Assembly (NCBI GenBank): GCA_902806575.1
Contig: CADCXD010000008.1
Location: forward strand, 868,001-932,000
Source: Jackrogersella multiformis
Taxonomy: Eukaryota > Ascomycota > Sordariomycetes > Xylariales > Hypoxylaceae
DNA: 64,000 bases
Direction: 5' to 3'
The notes below the pieces were generated by a model that saw nothing but the letters and a program-made list of their open reading frames with translations, made no database searches and was not told where the DNA came from. Both the position numbers and the translations under genes were made by a program. Numbering within the stretch: the first letter of the stretch is position 1; each line of letters opens with the position of its first letter. Shown in pieces: positions 31,965 through 44,062 of the stretch.

Positions 31965-33613
31965 ATGGATACTGTTGAAACTCTGGGACTTCGAGGGCAG
32001 GACAATAACTTCATTGACGCTCCATCGCAAGCTTGGATACCTCGACTTTCAATTTGTACTACCCTCCCGGTAGCAGTCTTGTTTATTATCTTGCGCATCT
32101 ATGCTTGTCTGCGACTGAAACGCGGATTAGACTGGGAAGATTGTATGTGTCATTCTATCGCTCTAGTTATCTATTAATTGTCCACGTTAATTGTTATCAG
32201 ATCCATGTATAGCCGCCGGAGTACCTAGGCTACGCAACCTTATACAGCAGATTAGTCTATTACTCCTGCTAATTATCATTGATAGATTGCCACTATTGGC
32301 ATGTGCGGTACGATGCTGGCACAACGTAAGCCTAGTCGGCCATTAGTTCTTGTGTGCTATTAATTACAATGGCTTAATATTCTAACTACCTACCTAGTTA
32401 ACGATGGCATGTACGGGCGCCATATTTGGGATATTCCACTTACACTTGATGAGATTGCATCGAAGCTCGTAAAGGTACCTTTTTCTCTGTGGATTCTTAA
32501 AGTATGGCCTAGACTTTGTTTTGGTAGCTAACTCATATTAAAAGGACGCTTTCTCTATGGCGTTAGCATACAATTTCGCTGTCGCCTTAATCAAAATATC
32601 TCTGCTTGCTTTATTCCGTCGCCTATTCTACCCTTTACGCCTCACAAAAATCATGATATGGGCTGGCATTGTCTTCATTGCCTTGTCTTATTCCATCTCC
32701 ATTATATTCTGGATTGCGTATAGTGTGCCTCGTGAGAACGGTGATGGATGGGTTGATAATCTGGGGTCATTTACCAAATACGGCGTTGCACTGAGTGTTC
32801 TAAGTTTATTTACGGACTTCTACGTTATCGCAATACCTCTAGCCACCATTTCAACCCTTCATCTGTCTATGTGTAAAAAGGTTCGCGTTTCAGCACTCTT
32901 TTCAACGGGTCTATTGTATGCCTTCACGTCTAAGTCAGAATTTCCCAAGTTATCTTCATACTTAACATCTTGCTCAACAGGGCCTGCGGCTTTTCTGTAG
33001 CTGGCTTAGCTTCTCGACTTGACAACTACCTTCCGACAGAAGTTTATAACGCCCCCGATCCTCTGTGGGCTTTAATGTCACCATATGCGTTAGCGTATGT
33101 AGATATCTAACTTAAAGGCTTTGTTGTTTGTCTCTCTTCTGACCAATCTTCGTTAGGGTTGCTGAGCTTAATCTCGGCATTTTCTGTGCTTGCGTGCCTG
33201 TCTCCTTTCCTAAATTGAAAAGCCTTGTTGAAAAGTTCAATTCTACAAGCTCATCTTGGAGATCGCATCTAACCAGACCCAAAACGTCTTCGAAGCCCTT
33301 GCAAACTTCCAAAGCCGAGTTCCCAGCAACTACAGATATATTATCAAACATACCCAAGGGGAACCTCAGAACCCTGCTTTCTTTTGTTCGAGGTCCGCAG
33401 AAATCGAAAGGAGAGGAGTCACAGGGCGTCATCACTATTACCCAAGCCACCGACATCGAAATGGCACATTACTCTGCGCTTGAATCTTTTGATATGGACT
33501 ATCACAAATACTTGGTTAATAGCCACCAGAGTTCGCAGCGGACACTTTATTCAAGTCTTTTCGGCATTTCTATGGTAGCTTATTATCAAGTTCTATCAAT
33601 ACCTAGGATCTAA
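31965..33613 (+). CDS. PTH11-like seven-transmembrane protein (fungal rhodopsin-type domain)
   Basis: Seven exons fit with frame continuity: 31965-32142, 32201-32220, 32286-32325, 32398-32474, 32545-32915, 32981-33094, 33157-33613, giving 418 residues. Visible segments: TM1 around WIPRLSICTTLPVAVLFIIL; a TM2-like YPCIAAGIATIGMCGTMLAQ; the family-typical loop GMYGRHIWDIPL; TM3 in FAVALIKISLLALFRRLF; TM4 in MIWAGIVFIALSYSISIIF; TM5 in YVIAIPLATISTL; TM6 in ALFSTGLLACGFSVAGL; and TM7 before the diagnostic AELNLGIFCACVPVSFP. A Ser/Lys-rich cytoplasmic tail of about 140 residues follows. The fungal rhodopsin/PTH11-type family contains putative surface receptors, some required for plant infection in other fungi; no N-terminal CFEM domain is present. 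The two very small exons (20 and 40 nt) are the least certain part. It converges with the MFS gene; only 94 bp separate their stop codons. Confidence 0.8.
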
Positions 33614-33707
33614 CTTAGGTAGGTATAATATCACCGAGCAATCTATACGGAGCCATCACAAACTTCTTAGCTCCTATGGCCTCCATGGGAAACGTATATC
33701 CGTGCCG

Positions 33708-35771
33708 TTATTCTTTTAATTGGTGATCGGTTTGGTAAATAACGGGTTCTTCCCCTGATGAACTCTCATCTGCTTCCCTTGTGCTGCTATCGTCCTCCGT
33801 AGACTTCTTTGAACTGTGAGAATATTATTAGTAACGCGATGTAGGATAACCACAGGGTGAGTAGAAAACTCACTCTCTACGGTGCAATAATATTGCGCCG
33901 ATAAACCCGGCCCATAGTAGGACGCGGAAGACTAGCGAGACCGGCCATCCAATCCGCCACCTAGGCGCGCCGTTGGGACCGGCAGTTGGGAACAATAGGA
34001 GAGGTACCCAAATGTTAAAGGAGTAGCCGAACGTCATCATGGATCCCTAGGATATTATTAATCGTATGTCACTTTGGAAAAAATGAAGGAAGGCGGGGAA
34101 TGAGGACTTAACTAACCATTATAAGTGCTCTCTCCTCGGAATCTCCCTTGACGACTGTATTGACCGTCGAGTAGAGAATAGGGCTTAAGCATCCAGACAC
34201 TCCAAGGACATACCATGCGACGAATCTACTCTCTTAGTTAACATGCGAGGCAAGATATAAAGGATATCTAAGGTAGGGATAGGAAAGGACATACTTTAGC
34301 GGCTTCGAAATATACCAGATAATCATACATATCTCCGAGAATACCATGCAGCTTACTCCTGCCGTATATATTATCCATGATGGGTAGATAGCTGCGAGAG
34401 TAGTCCCAAGCCACGACGCTACGATATTGATAGCGTAGGTAACAGTAGGTAACTGGTTGATCTGAACGACGGAGAAGCCCTCTTCCTTAAGCCAGAGGTT
34501 CATATACGAATCCGGGTAGCCGCCGATGATCATAAAGCTATTCATACACGAGATGATCAGCTTTCAGACCATAGCTTTTAGGATTAGACGGAAGTGGTTG
34601 GTCACTTACATATAGCACAAAACGAAAATCCAGATATGCCACCGTTGGAGAGTTCGTTTAAAAACATCGAGATTCAATTTTCCAGGTTTGCGGATCTTGG
34701 CCCTCTCCAATCTCACTTTCGCGAGCGCGATATCATCCGACGTGAAGTAGAACGGTTTAGGCGAATCTGGAACCCCTGGGAAAACGATGAAACCAATAAG
34801 AGCGACTGGGAGGGTAAATATGCCGTCGATGATAAAGAGCCATCTCCACCCTTCCATGCCTCCCACACCGGACAGGTTGGTATATGCGGCGGCCTGTAGA
34901 TATCCACTAATCATAGTACCCAGGGGGTTACAGACGAACCAGGTTCCAGCTCGCTTGAATAATTCCGGGCCGCTATACCAAGAACCTAGTTTTTCGTCAG
35001 TTTTAGGTCGCCCTGTCTAGTTAGGAGGATGTTGTTGGCAAACCTAGGATGAAATGCGTCCCGGCGAATACTGGGGCTTCCAACATGCCAACAAGGAAAC
35101 GGCATGCATAGAGCTGGTGTACATTCGTGACTCGGCTCTGGGCGAACGTGCAAATACCCCACAAGACCTCAAGCGAGGGTAGTAACCAGCGAGCCCTTAT
35201 TAAAACATTAGCTTTATATACTCAATCTAATTCAAGCTTTCTAGATGATTACTCACAACTTAGGCCGTGACATGAGAAGCATGCCGGGAATTTGGAATAT
35301 CACGTAAGCTACATAGTAACAAACATTGAAGTAGTTAAGCTCATTCCCATATAAGCCAAAGTCTTCTTTGAGGCCGCTAACATATGCATTGCTGATGTTC
35401 GTTTGGTCTTCGAGTAATGCTCGCCGGTCAGCCTCGAATTGTAATATAAATCGGACTCTGGGTATAGAACTGACCTAGGAACTTTACGAAGACTACATTT
35501 GTTAGAATTTTATGTTGTACTGGACACGGGTTATTTTTTGGACTTACAGCATAAACAGGCGAAAATCAGAATAGAAAGGTCGAGCTTGAACAGAAGTCTG
35601 CGGGTTGTCAGTTTTCGTAGTTACACAGGCGTCTAGTTATAAGATATGCTAGGTTGTAATGAAGCTGACTGACTTTCTCTCAGCTGCAGGATATTCAGCT
35701 GGATACCAATTGAAAATCTCCTTTATAAGGCTGGATAGCGAATGCCCCTGGCTCTGTTTGATACTCCCCAT
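33708..35771 (-). CDS. MFS permease, anion:cation symporter (Dal5/Liz1-type) family
   Basis: A multi-exon minus-strand gene, start ATG at 35769-35771 and TAA at 33708-33710, about 495 residues when at least seven short introns are removed. Clear exons include 35674-35771, 35548-35597 and the coding stretches around 35043-35450, 34608-34990, 34270-34537, 34110-34215 and 33880-34060. In order they read ERKLLFKLDLSILIFACLC (TM1), FFVKFLDQTNISNAYVSG (the signature after TM1), a GMLEAPVFAGTHFILGSWY block, FKRAGTWFVCNPLGTMISGY, the GGMEGWRWLFIIDGIFTLPV segment, the PKPFYFTSDDIALAKVRL loop and late helices around ASWLGTTLAAIYPSW. The tail is acidic and Ser-rich. Dal5-type transporters import allantoate, pantothenate, nicotinate or similar anions. 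It may serve the adjacent oxygenase/P450 genes. Some inner exon borders are approximate. Confidence 0.85.
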
Positions 35772-36531
35772 GACGATGTAGAATTCAACGACGTCTATCT
35801 AAACTGAGCAATAAAGAGCTGCTCTTCAGTAATAGATGAAGATTTAGACTATTATTATTATCCAAACATCTCTATTTTTACATGAAAGATATCAGGTCCT
35901 TTTTAACATGCGACTTCCAACCAGTTTAGGTGACGTGATAATAGTGGCATCCATAACACACGAATATTAACAATCACCCCTAGCTCAATAACTATCCCCA
36001 AGAAAGTAAACTTCATCTTGATAATCTGAAAGTCTACTACATTTCCTCAAATTATTTGGATGGTATCTTCGTTATGTTACATTACCTACCTGGGTAGGTT
36101 GGGGGTCACGATGATGTGCGATGGCGTGCTCTCAGTGAGCTAGGGGCGTGTGGAGGTCACGGGCATACTCGGCGTTTATACCTTTCTACCATCATGCTGA
36201 CGGTCATACATCATAAGTACTCCGAGTTGCGCAATAGTATTGTTTATTCTTATTGGTGGGCATCGAGGAGTATAGTCCATCGATAGAGCTTACCCCCTCA
36301 TCTGCTTTCAAATACAAGATAGCTTCTATTAAGGTAGGCCGGTCCAGGAGAAAGTGAAGCATAAGGTACGAATAAGATATATTGAATATTTATAGGTCGA
36401 TTATTAAGTGACTAGTGTCGAATGAGTATAAAACTGGGAACCCCCCGCAGCTCGGGCCTCCATCAACATGGTCAGGCAGTCAAAAACGTTGGCATTGATA
36501 TCCGGGAATAACAACAAAAATACTATCTAAA
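35772..36531. other. Divergent promoter region between MFS permease and 2OG oxygenase
   Basis: 760 bp shared by two divergently transcribed genes, which would permit co-regulation. Contains a CTACCTGGGTAGG dyad at about 36085-36100. No ORF supported. Confidence 0.6.
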
Positions 36532-38024
36532 ATGTCAGGACGATCTATCGAAAGCTACGAGCAGGTACCTGTTACACAGGAAGACCGTAAGCTTCAGCCA
36601 TATGTGATAGATAGAGTTGACTTCTAATAAATGTCTTATATTCTTCAGTTGAGTGGGCCGACCTCATCACTCTCGACCTAAGTCTCTATGAGCAGCCAGG
36701 CGGCAAGCAAGAGTTGGTGAAACAGCTTGACCACGCTGTTCGACATGTTGGTTTGTTGACCTTGACTTATCGTCTCTCTGTCATATCTACCTAGGTGTCC
36801 TAACACGACAAGTGTAGGCTTCTTTTACGTCAAGAACTTTAACATCTCCCAAGAGGAGGTTGACCGGCAGTTCGCTCTCGGACGGGAATTCTACTCCCTT
36901 CCTCTTGAAGAGAAGTTGAAATATCACAATTTGCATGACTTAGAGAACGGCGAATATAATGGCTATCGGCCAGCGGGTCACCGAGTGTAAGCAAACGGAC
37001 TAACATGTGAACCCAAGGCGGGAGGTCGCTAATATAACCGTTTAAGTATCGGGAATGGCATCAAGGATAATGTTCAAGTATACAACATCCCCAAGTTTGA
37101 CGGCTTCCACGCTCGCAAGCAGCCGCCCGTCTTGGAGGACCACATCAAAGAGATCGAAGCTTTCTCCAGGGTACGCATAAGAAACTGTTATATTCTTGCG
37201 CAATAGACTAACTGTCTTTACGCCATAGAAATGCCACCAAGAAGTAGTCGTCAGGCTCCTACGTCTCTTCGCCATCCTCTTGGAACTTCCGGACGAAGAC
37301 CAGCTGGTGCGGGACCACCTGTACGATGTCAAGGGCGAGGACCACCTGCGGTACAGTATGTAACATCGAGAGTTCCTTTTTATCCTTAGCCTATCTTGGG
37401 AGTCAAATACCCCGAAGACATACCTAGCACCCCTAAACTCTTTACCTGAAGAAGTAATTATTGACTCTCGCCGTTGCAGTGCACTACGCGGCGCGCAGCG
37501 CCGAGGAGAACAAGCTCGTCGGCGATCTGTACGGGGTAGGGCACACAGACCTAGGCACGGTGACGCTGCTCTTCCGGCAGCCGGTCGCGGCGCTGCAGAT
37601 CCTGAACCTGGCCGGCGAGTGGAAGTGGGTCAAGCCGCAGGACGGCACGATCACGATCAACACGTGCGACGCGCTGACGGCGCTGACGGGCGGGCTGATC
37701 AAGAGCAGCATACACCGCGTGCACGCGCCGCCCGCGGACCAGGCCCACGTCGACCGCCTGGGCGTGCTGTACTTCGCGCGCCCCAACAACCACGTCGTGC
37801 TCGACCCGATCCAGAACAGCCCGCTGCTGAACCGGCTCGGGCTGACCTCGAACGCCTTCACCGAGCTGGGCCAGCACCTCACGACCGAGCAGTGGGTCAA
37901 GGTCCGCCAGACGCAGCAGCAGCGCCCGCGCGTCACCGCCAAGATCTCCGATGACGGCAAGTACACGTATGAGAAGAAGGACATGGAGATCCTGCCTGGC
38001 CTGCATGCTGCGGTTCACAATTGA
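36532..38024 (+). CDS. 2-oxoglutarate/Fe(II)-dependent oxygenase (isopenicillin N synthase-like fold)
   Basis: Six exons join in frame: 36532-36586, 36649-36750, 36818-36986, 37047-37170, 37229-37355 and 37480-38024, giving 373 residues. The N-terminal DIOX_N-type region contains LDHAVRHVGFFYVKNFNI and EFYSLPLEEKLKYHN. The catalytic jelly roll shows the iron triad: His and Asp in VGHTDLGTVTLLF, and the distal His in SSIHRVHAPP; the 2OG-binding Arg is in DRLGVLYFARPN (R-x-S/G-type position). Such enzymes hydroxylate, desaturate or cyclise small molecules, often in fungal secondary metabolism. The last exon is very G+C-rich while the first five are not. The P450 gene converges from the other side, 213 bp between stops, and the MFS gene diverges upstream, so a shared pathway is plausible. 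Substrate unknown. Confidence 0.9.
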
Positions 38025-38237
38025 GACGGCGTGGGATGAGATGAGTCGGCTGCTTGGCATTGTATCGGATGGAGTCTAGCACCAATTTGATATCGAATTA
38101 TGGACTCTAGCTAGGTAGACTAGTTGAATAACTGCTCGCCGATGAAATTATGATATCGTTTATTATTTACTACTAATAAATTATCTGATGGTATGTGTCT
38201 ATGTATACATGTCTTAACGGGGGGCATAGATCCATGC

Positions 38238-39990
38238 TCACCTCGCTTCGCCAGGGACATACCCACTGAACGAAATCCTGCAGGGAAGTTCACCACGAGG
38301 ATGCGCAGAGCCGTGCTCTACCAGATAAGCTTTCTCGTTATAGACATTCGTGAGATCTATCTTCTCGGTAGCGTACACTTCGTCGTAGCACTCTTGGAAG
38401 TCGAACTCCCGGCAGATGAGGGCGAGGAAGGCTTTCACTTCCTTCATGACGAAGGCCTGGCCCGTACAGTTACGACTTCCGTGCTCGAAGACCCGCCATG
38501 CGCCCTTCGGAGGGTAGAGTTCGTGTTCAGGTCCCACGAGGAAGCGCTCGGGCAAGAAATCATGTGGTCGCGGCCAGCATTCCGGGTTCCGGTGAATGCT
38601 GAGGTGACTCATCTGTACGTCGCAGCCTTCGGTGGGGTACTCGTTGCCGTCTCGGTCTTTCAATACTAGGTCTTTACATCCCGCCCGTATGCCGCTCGCG
38701 GGAGGTAATAATCGTTGCGTCTCCTTTATGACAGCTAGCGTGTACGGGAGAAAGTTGAGGATAGAGGGGTTTTCCGTGATCATGTCTGGGCAGGCTGCGA
38801 CATTCCTTCCGAATACTTGATCGTGTTCGGCACGCAGATTTTCCAGAACCTCTGGGTGTTTCCAAATCAGGTAGCAGCACGCTGCCATTGTGGACGCGGT
38901 GGAATCGTATCCTGCGAAGAAGAACATGCGCAGCTGAGAGCATAGAGTATTCACAAACCCCGTATCGAGCGGGGCAGATTCTTCTCGGCCAGGCTTAGAG
39001 TAGTAGTCCTCGAGGGCTTGATCAAGGACCGATTTGAAAGTCGACTGTTCGTGGCGCGCTTTAGCCTGACGAAATGCATCGACCCGTTTCGCGATTTGAG
39101 CGCGGATATGGCGATTTAAGATGCGGCTATTATTCCATATACTGAATACTCTGAACGGGTTGAGCTGGCCAATATTGTCTATGACATTATTGATGCCGAA
39201 CTTCAAATGAAGTTGACGTAGCATTGTCTCCGACAGAGGATGTGAGCCGGAGGTCTGGTTACCTAGCTCGGTGTTGAAGATTACGCGGCCGCTGATGTCG
39301 TTCATGAGCAATAGTATCAACGGCTCTAGGCGGAAGAGGCCGCCGGTTTGAGCCTTCTTCCTTAGAACGTCACAGAATATAAGCATCTGATCGATGACAA
39401 GGGGCATAGTAGCATCGAGGTTGCTGTTGTTGAAGAAAGGTAAAAACATGTTATGATCGTGTTTCCATTCCTGTCCATTCTGAGTGAAAAGGTTGATGCC
39501 CCCTTTTCCTGAAATGGGTGCAAACCATTCTCTGAGGGTCTTAGGCTTTTCGGCAGACGTCCAGGGGTGATCGGTGACTTGATTAGAGATGTAGTGGTCT
39601 CTTATAACGAGCAGGGGTTGGGTTATAGGAAAGCTGTCGAAGTAATACGCTGGTGGTCCGTTCTTCCCGTCCATATTCCTTGCTATTTGCCTGAGGATGT
39701 ACATGCTATGAGCCCCCGGCGGAACCACATCGCTAGCAGCCTTAGCAGCCAGGAGATGGCCAAGGAAGGTATTATGAGGGGGCATTGGCTACCATGTCGT
39801 CTGTTAATATATGTAGGTGTAAACAACATTGAAATGAGATGTTGGGGATGCTCACCTTTCCCATCTTTTCCAGCTTCTTCATCAGGCTTCTGCATCGCCA
39901 TAGTTCGGACACGAAAGCAAATGTTCGTACGACGATGGTGATTAATATGATACCACCGAAGGCGTTTACACCCAGCCAAAGGGAATCCAT
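38238..39990 (-). CDS. Microsomal cytochrome P450 monooxygenase
   Basis: Exon 1 (39856-39990) encodes an N-terminal membrane anchor (FGGIILITIVVRTFAFV) and exon 2 (38238-39788) the rest; the 67-bp intron (GTGAGC...GGTAG) joins EKMGK to PMPPHNTFLGHLL, giving 561 residues. P450 motifs are complete: I-helix FFAGYDSTASTMAA (about residue 340), K-helix ExxR in VIKETQRLLPP, the PERF-type DFLPERFLVG, and the haem loop FEHGSRNCTGQAFVMKEVKA with Cys as axial ligand. Gln after the Gly of the haem loop (CxGQ) and the YPPKGAW segment are typical of the fungal group that includes several polyketide-pathway P450s. A short acidic substrate region and a 30-residue C-terminal extension are present. It would act on the ER membrane with NADPH-P450 reductase. 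Likely partner of the adjacent 2OG oxygenase; substrate unknown. Confidence 0.93.
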
Positions 39991-41097
39991 CGTGACTGAA
40001 AAAGCTAATCGCTGATCTTGTTGTTACTTAACCAGCTTAACCACCAAGAACCCTCAAATTAATACGCGACAAGCACTACGCTTCTAACAATTTGTGAGCA
40101 GCAGTAACAGTACTAGCCCCTACGTTTATCGAAATGCTCATGAAAATTAAAACAAAAACAAAACTCCCGAAGATGCCGATCAAGTTTTATAGCCACTCCA
40201 TCAATACCTTAGGTAGAAAATACCTTACCTAGGTGGGCAGATAAGTTGAGGAATACTTGCACTATTTATTTCGGCCGTGCCACTGAGGGGAGGGGGCACG
40301 TACATACGGCACGGCTGCATGGTCGAAATAGACACGTCCATACACGTCGATAGAATTGGAAATTATTATCAACCCCGTAAAATCATAGCTAAGGGTTATT
40401 TGAGGTCGCTTAACCCTGTGATATCCGCCAAATCACAATCTTCATATAATCGGAACTACACTAGCGAGGGACTATGTTTGTCTTAATAAGAATTAGATAG
40501 TACCTAAGTATATCAAAGTGCAGCTTTACCATATCTTGACAATTTGATGGTCTATAAATAAATATATTCACATTTCCAAGTTCCCGCGGCGAAGGATGCA
40601 GAGGCTAATGGGGTTTAGCGTACCAAAGTACCTGGTCGGAATGGCGTCAGATTAAATTACCTATGTGCTAGTTTCACTGTATTGCACTGTCTAACTAGCT
40701 ACCTATCCCTGAGACTTCCTACATGGGTAATCCATAATGAAATGCGGTGATGAGGTTGGCGGCTAGATAAGCAAGGGATATGAAGCTATACAGTGCAATA
40801 GTAATGTTAGCACATATTAATTCGATGCTGTTCTGCTAGTTTATAAATGCCAAGAGACTCGTAGGATGCGCTAATGCAGTAAAGTATCCCGCTAGGCTGG
40901 TTGTAGCAAGGTCAAACCAGAGGGTCGGATAACGCTAAGATAAGGTCGTTATCAGTTATCACCAAGCTCCAAAGATAAAGATAAAGAAAAATATTTTGAT
41001 GTTCTGCGATACGAACTCGAAACTACCTATTCAACTACAAGTCCTTCAAGTCTTTCAAACCCTAGCAGAATCTGTCGCGTGCGACTAGGACAATACG
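39991..41097. other. Divergent promoter region between P450 and NOP9
   Basis: 1.1 kb A+T-rich spacer upstream of both genes, with TACCTAGG words around 40205-40232. No coding region visible. Confidence 0.6.
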
Positions 41098-43242
41098 ATG
41101 CCGAAGGCACGAACTAAGCGACAGGCTATTCGAGATGAGCGAAAGACGAAGCGACGTGAGAAAGCATTAGCTGCTTACGAAGAGAGCAAATCTACGAAAA
41201 AACAGCGGCTAAACGATGCCCATGGCGACGATACCAATGGCGACGACACCGGTGACCTAGAACCCAAGTTTGAGCATGGATACGATCAGCCTCGCATTGG
41301 TGGTCCACCACCCGCCGACCGAGAATTCTTTGGTATGCTTTCGGATGAAGAGCAGGAATACTTTCGCTCCGTGGATGAACAGCTTGACATCGACGACTTC
41401 CCTTCCCAAGAAGAGCGACAACTATACCTCGCCAGCGTCTTCGCCGAAGCTAAGGGCAAGGAGCTCAAGTTAGCGTGTAGCCAATCATGCTCTAGGTTGA
41501 TAGAACGATTGATATTGATGTCGAATACGAGGCAGAAGAAGAAGCTATTCCTACAATTTGCCAGCCATTTCCTGAACCTCATCCAACACCGCTTTGCCAG
41601 CCATTGTTGCGAGACCTTATTCCTACAATCTGCCCCGATTGTAACTAGAGAGCTTGGAGGAGAGCGCGATGATACCCTTACAGATCAAGACGACCCTGAT
41701 GAGAAACCCTTACCCTATATGGAGGAATTATTCCTTCTCACGCTCGATGAGCTCGAAGGACACCTCGGCTACCTGCTCGCGGATAAATTCGCATCGCATA
41801 CCCTTCGAGTTCTGCTGATTATTCTATCTGGGCGTCCTCTAGAAGAATCTCAAACGAAGTCCCTCATCCACAGCAAGAAGAAGGAACATATATCAGTTCC
41901 TTGGACATCCGACGGTCCAACCGATCTGAATTCTCAGCTCCGAGCTGTTCCCATGTCGTTCAATCTAGCTGCAAAAAAGATCATTGCGGACTCGGTCTCC
42001 AGTCTGAATCCCACGGAGCTCCGCGTACTAGCGACACATCCCACTGGAAATCCAGTTTTGCAGCTGCTGTTGGAGTTAGATATTAGTCTGAACTTGAAGG
42101 CAAGTGACGAATCCGGTGACATGACAGTGTTATGGCAGCTTCTTCCTGAAGCTCCGGGTTCTTTAAAGGATGCTACCACACCGGCATCAGATTTCGTCAA
42201 TACGATGTTATATGATCATATTGGCTCTAGACTTCTAGAGACCCTTATTACCCACTGTCCTGGGAAAATATTCAAGGCCCTATACAAACACGTCTTCGGA
42301 GACCGAATTCAAAGTCTTCTGCGCAATGATATTGCGTCTTATCCCGCAATACGAATTCTGAATCGACTCAGCAAGGAAGATCTAGTGGCGGCAGTTCAAA
42401 AGAGCTTACCTGAGTTTAACAAGCTCGTCACTCTATCAAGATTTAACGTTATTAAGACCTTGTTTGAACGATGCCAGGCCCGAGAAGCGAAGAGGGAGAT
42501 TGAAAGTGTAACGAAAGCCTTAGTTGAAGCATTCGGATCGGACCCCAAGTCTTTGGTTCCTAAACTGTGTCTACCGCAGCCATCAGAGACTGACGATGGA
42601 AACAATCACGGGCCACAGCAGAAGAAACGTTCGGCATTAGTTTCGCATGGCTCTCAATTGGCGACAACCATGCTTGCTATACCTGGAATACCCTCTAGTA
42701 CAATTCAAGCATCTCTAGCCTCTCTTCCAGAAGAACTCATTCTCCAACTTGCAACATCCTCCGCACCAGCATCTTATGTCTTGGTCAATGCTTTTTCAAC
42801 TCCATCACGAAACAAGGCTTTCCACAAGACACTAGTCGCAGCATTACGACCTCACTCATTCCTGCTGGCTATGTCGGATCATGGCAGTAGGGTTATTAAT
42901 AAGATTATTTTCATACCTTCTAAAGGTGATGATATATCCGTACCCTTCCATATCAAAGAGTCAATCATGGAACAGCTAGGTCAGCATGAACAAGAACTAC
43001 GAGAGTCTTTTGAAGGACGGCGTGTCTGGAGGACATGGAAAGGGGACTTATGGAGGAACAGAAGAAGAGAGTGGATATCTTGGGTCAAGGAACTTGACTC
43101 TACACAGGAGCAAGCAGAAAGAGGGCAATATTCAAACAAGGGCAGTGGATTACAGTATGGAAATGGCAACAATGCTAGAAGTGTGGTGAATAGCCACGAC
43201 TACGAGCGAAAACGGAAAAGGGACATGGATAATGTATCATAG
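41098..43242 (+). CDS. NOP9: Nucleolar protein 9, PUF-repeat RNA-binding protein for small-subunit assembly
   Basis: Single-exon frame of 714 residues. A basic N-terminus (KARTKRQAIRDERKTKRREK) acts as nucleolar/nuclear signal, then the NOP9 signature DREFFGMLSDEEQEYFRSVD. PUF-type helical repeats run through the rest: examples are CSRLIERLI (about residue 140), FASHCCETLFLQSA, LADKFASHTLRVLL, HPTGNPVLQLLLELD, YDHIGSRLLETLITHCPG and MSDHGSRVINKIIF near 600. A basic C-terminal tail (KRKRDMDN) ends the protein. In yeast Nop9 binds the 20S pre-rRNA near the cleavage site D and delays Nob1 cutting; it is essential for 40S biogenesis. The lineage-typical variable insert around residues 510-530 is Asp/Asn/Gln-rich. 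This is the clearest housekeeping gene of the window and its codon use is unremarkable. Confidence 0.95.
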   Translation: MPKARTKRQAIRDERKTKRREKALAAYEESKSTKKQRLNDAHGDDTNGDDTGDLEPKFEHGYDQPRIGGPPPADREFFGMLSDEEQEYFRSVDEQLDIDDFPSQEERQLYLASVFAEAKGKELKLACSQSCSRLIERLILMSNTRQKKKLFLQFASHFLNLIQHRFASHCCETLFLQSAPIVTRELGGERDDTLTDQDDPDEKPLPYMEELFLLTLDELEGHLGYLLADKFASHTLRVLLIILSGRPLEESQTKSLIHSKKKEHISVPWTSDGPTDLNSQLRAVPMSFNLAAKKIIADSVSSLNPTELRVLATHPTGNPVLQLLLELDISLNLKASDESGDMTVLWQLLPEAPGSLKDATTPASDFVNTMLYDHIGSRLLETLITHCPGKIFKALYKHVFGDRIQSLLRNDIASYPAIRILNRLSKEDLVAAVQKSLPEFNKLVTLSRFNVIKTLFERCQAREAKREIESVTKALVEAFGSDPKSLVPKLCLPQPSETDDGNNHGPQQKKRSALVSHGSQLATTMLAIPGIPSSTIQASLASLPEELILQLATSSAPASYVLVNAFSTPSRNKAFHKTLVAALRPHSFLLAMSDHGSRVINKIIFIPSKGDDISVPFHIKESIMEQLGQHEQELRESFEGRRVWRTWKGDLWRNRRREWISWVKELDSTQEQAERGQYSNKGSGLQYGNGNNARSVVNSHDYERKRKRDMDNVS

Positions 43243-43690
43243 TATGTCATTGTTTGCTATTCACACAGTTTCATGATCAGAAAATATTCAAAGCTGGGCC
43301 AATAGTGAGCTTCTCGCTTATGTAGACGAGATTGAATACCCAGAAATACACAAATCAACTGGTTCCCTGACTGTGTTAGTTTCTCTTATCCTCCTAGGTA
43401 TATACCTGTGAATAGCCATGAATGACCGTGCTTTCCTTGCCTGCCTACCTACGTACCTAGGTAGTTGATGACTACCTATCAAACTGTAAATTCCTCTCAT
43501 TGAATGTCTTCCTTCCTCTCCCATCTGCCGTCTGCTATTTTGTCTCTGCAATACATACCTACCAAGTGTACCTATGGCCTTCTCATCACGTATGCCTCCC
43601 CCTATATTTGGCAACAGCAGGTATAGGTTCCTTCCCAATCGGTGACAGTCGTGCCTTCCTTGCGGACTAGTGAACTCTATTTACCGTCAC
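43243..43690. other. 3' flank of NOP9
   Basis: A+T-rich spacer with TACCTAGGTA at about 43456. No gene visible. Confidence 0.6.
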
Positions 43691-44062
43691 CTTCCCATTT
43701 TTCTGTAGCACAACTTGCTCTTTTGGCACCTGTGCCTTCCATTTCGGCGATTATACGGGGCCAGTCCACCGCACCTGCCCCGCAAATTGAGGTTCCTTCC
43801 TTCCGTTACTGATCCATCTCACCCATCAATGTCGATATTGTACCATCTCGATCGACTCACCTGCTGTGTTTACCAAACCTTCCTTCCGGCTCACAAAGTT
43901 TCCTGTTGTCATAATCGAAGTATCTCCGTACTGAGGCCAGCAAGTTTGTAAACACATAAATACCGCCGTCTCCCATCGTCTCCCGCTCTCACCTTTACTT
44001 TCTTCCTTTCCTACACAACACGCCCTGTGGCCAAACACGCCTGGTCATAGGGCGTGCGTATC
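43691..44062 (+). promoter_or_regulatory. Pyrimidine-rich promoter/leader of the 44-kb gene
   Basis: Roughly 43691-44030 is rich in CCTTCC, CTTTC and CTTCC words on the plus strand, the composition found around transcription starts of well expressed filamentous-fungal genes. CACGCC / GGCGTG words begin near 44025, just before the ATG at 44063. This is compositional evidence only. Confidence 0.4.
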
